Under the pieces are notes generated by a model. That model had not been told where the DNA came from. It saw only the letters and a program-made list of their open reading frames with translations, and made no database searches. A DNA stretch of 64,000 nucleotides from Mucilaginibacter_A sp050955045 (lineage in GTDB: Bacteria; Bacteroidota; Bacteroidia; Sphingobacteriales; Sphingobacteriaceae), in NCBI GenBank assembly GCA_050955045.1, contig JBPBQV010000002.1, positions 62,001-126,000 of the forward strand, read 5' to 3'. The position numbers and the translations under genes are program-made. Below are positions 62,686-64,000 of the stretch, piece by piece. How positions within the stretch are numbered: position 1 is the first letter of the stretch; each line of letters opens with the position of its first letter.

Positions 62686-62895
62686 TTAATCCTCTTTCGG
62701 CGCATCTTTTATCGGCTGCACCGGTTGCTCCTCATTTTGATAATACTCCGCCGGGTTTTCGGTCTTGGCCATTGCATCATCTTCGTGGTAGGTTTTATCT
62801 TCTTTTTTTTGAATACTGTCGTGCCCTTCATCAACTTTTGGGAAAGTTTTTTCGTCAGAAGGAGAAGGTTTATTTGTTGAATTTGCTTTTTCCAT
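62686..62895 (-). CDS. Small charged, probably disordered protein
   Basis: A 69-residue protein from ATG 62895, rich in Glu, Lys, Asp and Pro (PSPSDEKTFPKVDEGHD; TYHEDDAMAKTENPAEYYQ). No hydrophobic segment or family is seen. The start codon directly follows a dispersed-motif copy, as at 49323. It may be cotranscribed with the ABC transporter. Confidence 0.6.
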   Translation of the reverse strand: MEKANSTNKPSPSDEKTFPKVDEGHDSIQKKEDKTYHEDDAMAKTENPAEYYQNEEQPVQPIKDAPKED

Positions 62896-62920
62896 GATGC
62901 TGTTTTTATCAACCTAAAAC
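62896..62920 (-). repeat. Dispersed motif copy (ACAG type, full length) touching a start codon
   Basis: On the minus strand GTTTTAGGTTGA then TAAAAACAGCATC, directly followed by the ATG of the gene at 62686-62895. This is the closest match to the full consensus of the ACAG type. Confidence 0.82.
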
Positions 62921-63020
62921 TATTGTAACGGCAAATAGTTCTGTCCGGATAACATGTTAATAGTTTGTTAAAGTTGGCCGCTGCATTTCATCAGGCTAAA
63001 AATTAAAAAAGATATTGTTT

Positions 63021-63028
63021 TACCTTTG
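63021..63028 (+). promoter_or_regulatory. Possible -7 promoter element of ftsX
   Basis: TACCTTTG matches TAnnTTTG exactly and lies 38 bases before the ATG. No clear TTTG sits at the -33 distance. Confidence 0.45.
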
Positions 63029-63065
63029 AACAGGCTTTTTCTATTTTCGCAAAAAGGTTTGGGTT

Positions 63066-63947
63066 ATGTTGGAAGAATTTGAAGCGAGCACTTCAGCAAA
63101 AAAAACAAAAACGATCTACATTTCTACTGTTATCAGCATTGCAATGGTTTTGTTAATGGTGGGTTTGCTGGGATTGATTTTGGTACATGCGCACAATTTA
63201 TCGCGCTACGTAAAAGAAAATATTGTGCTAAATATTATTGTGGATGATGCCGCGCGCGAAACCGACATTTTACAACTGCAAAAAAAACTGGATATTAATC
63301 CGCAGATCAAGCAAACACAATTTATTCCAAAAGAACAAGCTGCCCGCAATCTGCAAAAAGATATGGGCGAAGATTTTATTAAATTTCTGGGTTACAATCC
63401 GCTCCTTTCATCCATTGATGTTTACATGAAAGCCGATTTTGCTAACAATACTAACATCACCAAGTTTAAAACCGAACTCACCCAAAATCCACTGGTAAAA
63501 GAAGTAATTTATCAGCAATCTCTGGTAGATCTGATGAATCAAAAAATCTATTCCATCAGTATGGTTATCCTTGGTTTTGCCGCGATCTTCCTGATTGTTT
63601 CTGTGGCTTTAATTAACAATACCATCAGTTTGGCAATTTATTCGCAACGTTTCCTCATCAAATCAATGCAACTGGTTGGTGCAACAAAAGGGTTTATCCG
63701 TTGGCCATTTGTTGGTTTTGCTTTATTACACGGTTTGCTTGGCGGTTTTATTGCCATTATTTTATTGATTGGATGTTTGTATCTAGGCTACCGCGAAGTA
63801 CCGGATCTGATTTTGCTACGCAATTATTACGAATTCGGCATCATCTTTTTAGGAATTGTTGGCCTGGGCATGTTTATTTCCGGCTTTAGCACTTTCCTGG
63901 CCGTTAACAAATTTTTACGCTTGAAACTTTACGATTTATACAGATAA
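63066..63947 (+). CDS. ftsX: Cell division ABC transporter subunit FtsX
   Basis: FtsX is the membrane partner of FtsE and activates peptidoglycan hydrolases at the septum. The 293-residue protein has four membrane helices (about 20-42, 165-188, 215-238, 260-282) and a periplasmic loop after the first helix (LNIIVDDAARETDILQLQKK, FIPKEQAARNLQKDMGEDF). FtsE is not adjacent, as is usual in Bacteroidetes. It begins a likely operon with the gene at 63951. Confidence 0.93.
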   Translation: MLEEFEASTSAKKTKTIYISTVISIAMVLLMVGLLGLILVHAHNLSRYVKENIVLNIIVDDAARETDILQLQKKLDINPQIKQTQFIPKEQAARNLQKDMGEDFIKFLGYNPLLSSIDVYMKADFANNTNITKFKTELTQNPLVKEVIYQQSLVDLMNQKIYSISMVILGFAAIFLIVSVALINNTISLAIYSQRFLIKSMQLVGATKGFIRWPFVGFALLHGLLGGFIAIILLIGCLYLGYREVPDLILLRNYYEFGIIFLGIVGLGMFISGFSTFLAVNKFLRLKLYDLYR

Positions 63948-63950
63948 ATT

Positions 63951-64000
63951 ATGGCATTAAAACACACAGAAACAGAAACCAAACCGGTTCATTTTGCCTT
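63951..64000 (+). CDS. Start of a gene downstream of ftsX (probably a DUF3098 protein), cut by the window edge
   Basis: ATG 63951 begins MALKHTETETKPVHFA, 3 bases after the ftsX stop. Only 16 codons are visible. In Bacteroidetes ftsX is commonly followed by a small DUF3098 membrane protein with a Thr/Lys-rich start, so this is an inference from gene order. Confidence 0.45.
   Translation, partial: MALKHTETETKPVHFA

Noticed and set aside
1..64000. CRISPR arrays, insertion sequences, prophage, integrated elements, rRNA and tRNA genes
   Set aside because: No regularly spaced repeats, transposase, integrase or phage genes, and no RNA-gene signatures were found on either strand; the dispersed motif is far too irregularly spaced for CRISPR.

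Overview
The window is chromosomal DNA of a Bacteroidetes bacterium, most probably of the family Sphingobacteriaceae (Pedobacter/Mucilaginibacter type). This rests on four things: promoters of the Bacteroidetes form TTTG-N19/20-TAnnTTTG, SusC/SusD and TonB-dependent receptors with carboxypeptidase-like N-terminal domains, the purN-purH-mreBCD-mrdA-rodA gene order, and ftsX at the right edge. Base composition is AT-rich and coding density is high. I see no rRNA, tRNA, CRISPR array, insertion sequence or prophage.

Layout. 1-5.4 kb: uvrA (3' end at the window edge), a lytic transglycosylase and an RsuA/RluB-type pseudouridine synthase with a long repetitive tail. 5.5-8.7 kb: a lactonase-like beta-propeller, an unusual PAS/H-box protein with a single-domain response regulator, and two small envelope proteins. 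8.7-16.8 kb: purN, purH, then the cell-shape operon mreB-mreC-mreD-mrdA-rodA. 17-27 kb: mostly single genes: an unknown protein, thymidine kinase, a DUF2383 protein, a glycosyltransferase, mutS, a sulfatase, galK and a TrmH-type methyltransferase. 27.5-33.6 kb: gltB-gltD. 34-39 kb: ssb, small proteins and a partial tryptophan operon (trpD-F-B-A, without trpE, trpG or trpC). 40-45.8 kb: a SusC/SusD/DUF1735 outer-membrane uptake operon. 45.9-53.4 kb: a Tat-exported metallo-beta-lactamase-fold enzyme, a YqjM-type ene-reductase, a toxin-antitoxin pair whose toxin has a nonsense codon, PPK2, and two solute-binding proteins. 53.5-64 kb: an outer-membrane receptor, leuS, a YetF-type membrane protein, an ABC exporter and ftsX.

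The most unusual signal is not a gene. A short motif, TAAAAGAAGCATC or its sister form TAAAAACAGCATC, often preceded by TTTTTAGG or another TTTTTA arm so that TTTTTA...TAAAA can fold into a small stem-loop, recurs throughout the window in both orientations. My hand count is about 34 copies in roughly 6.4 kb of intergenic DNA and about 23 copies in roughly 57 kb of coding DNA. Several intergenic copies occur as inverted pairs forming perfect palindromes, and some abut start codons or supply stop codons. I do not recognise this family. It could be a genome-wide signal (uptake, architecture or segregation sequence), a transcript-end or processing element, or a miniature mobile repeat.
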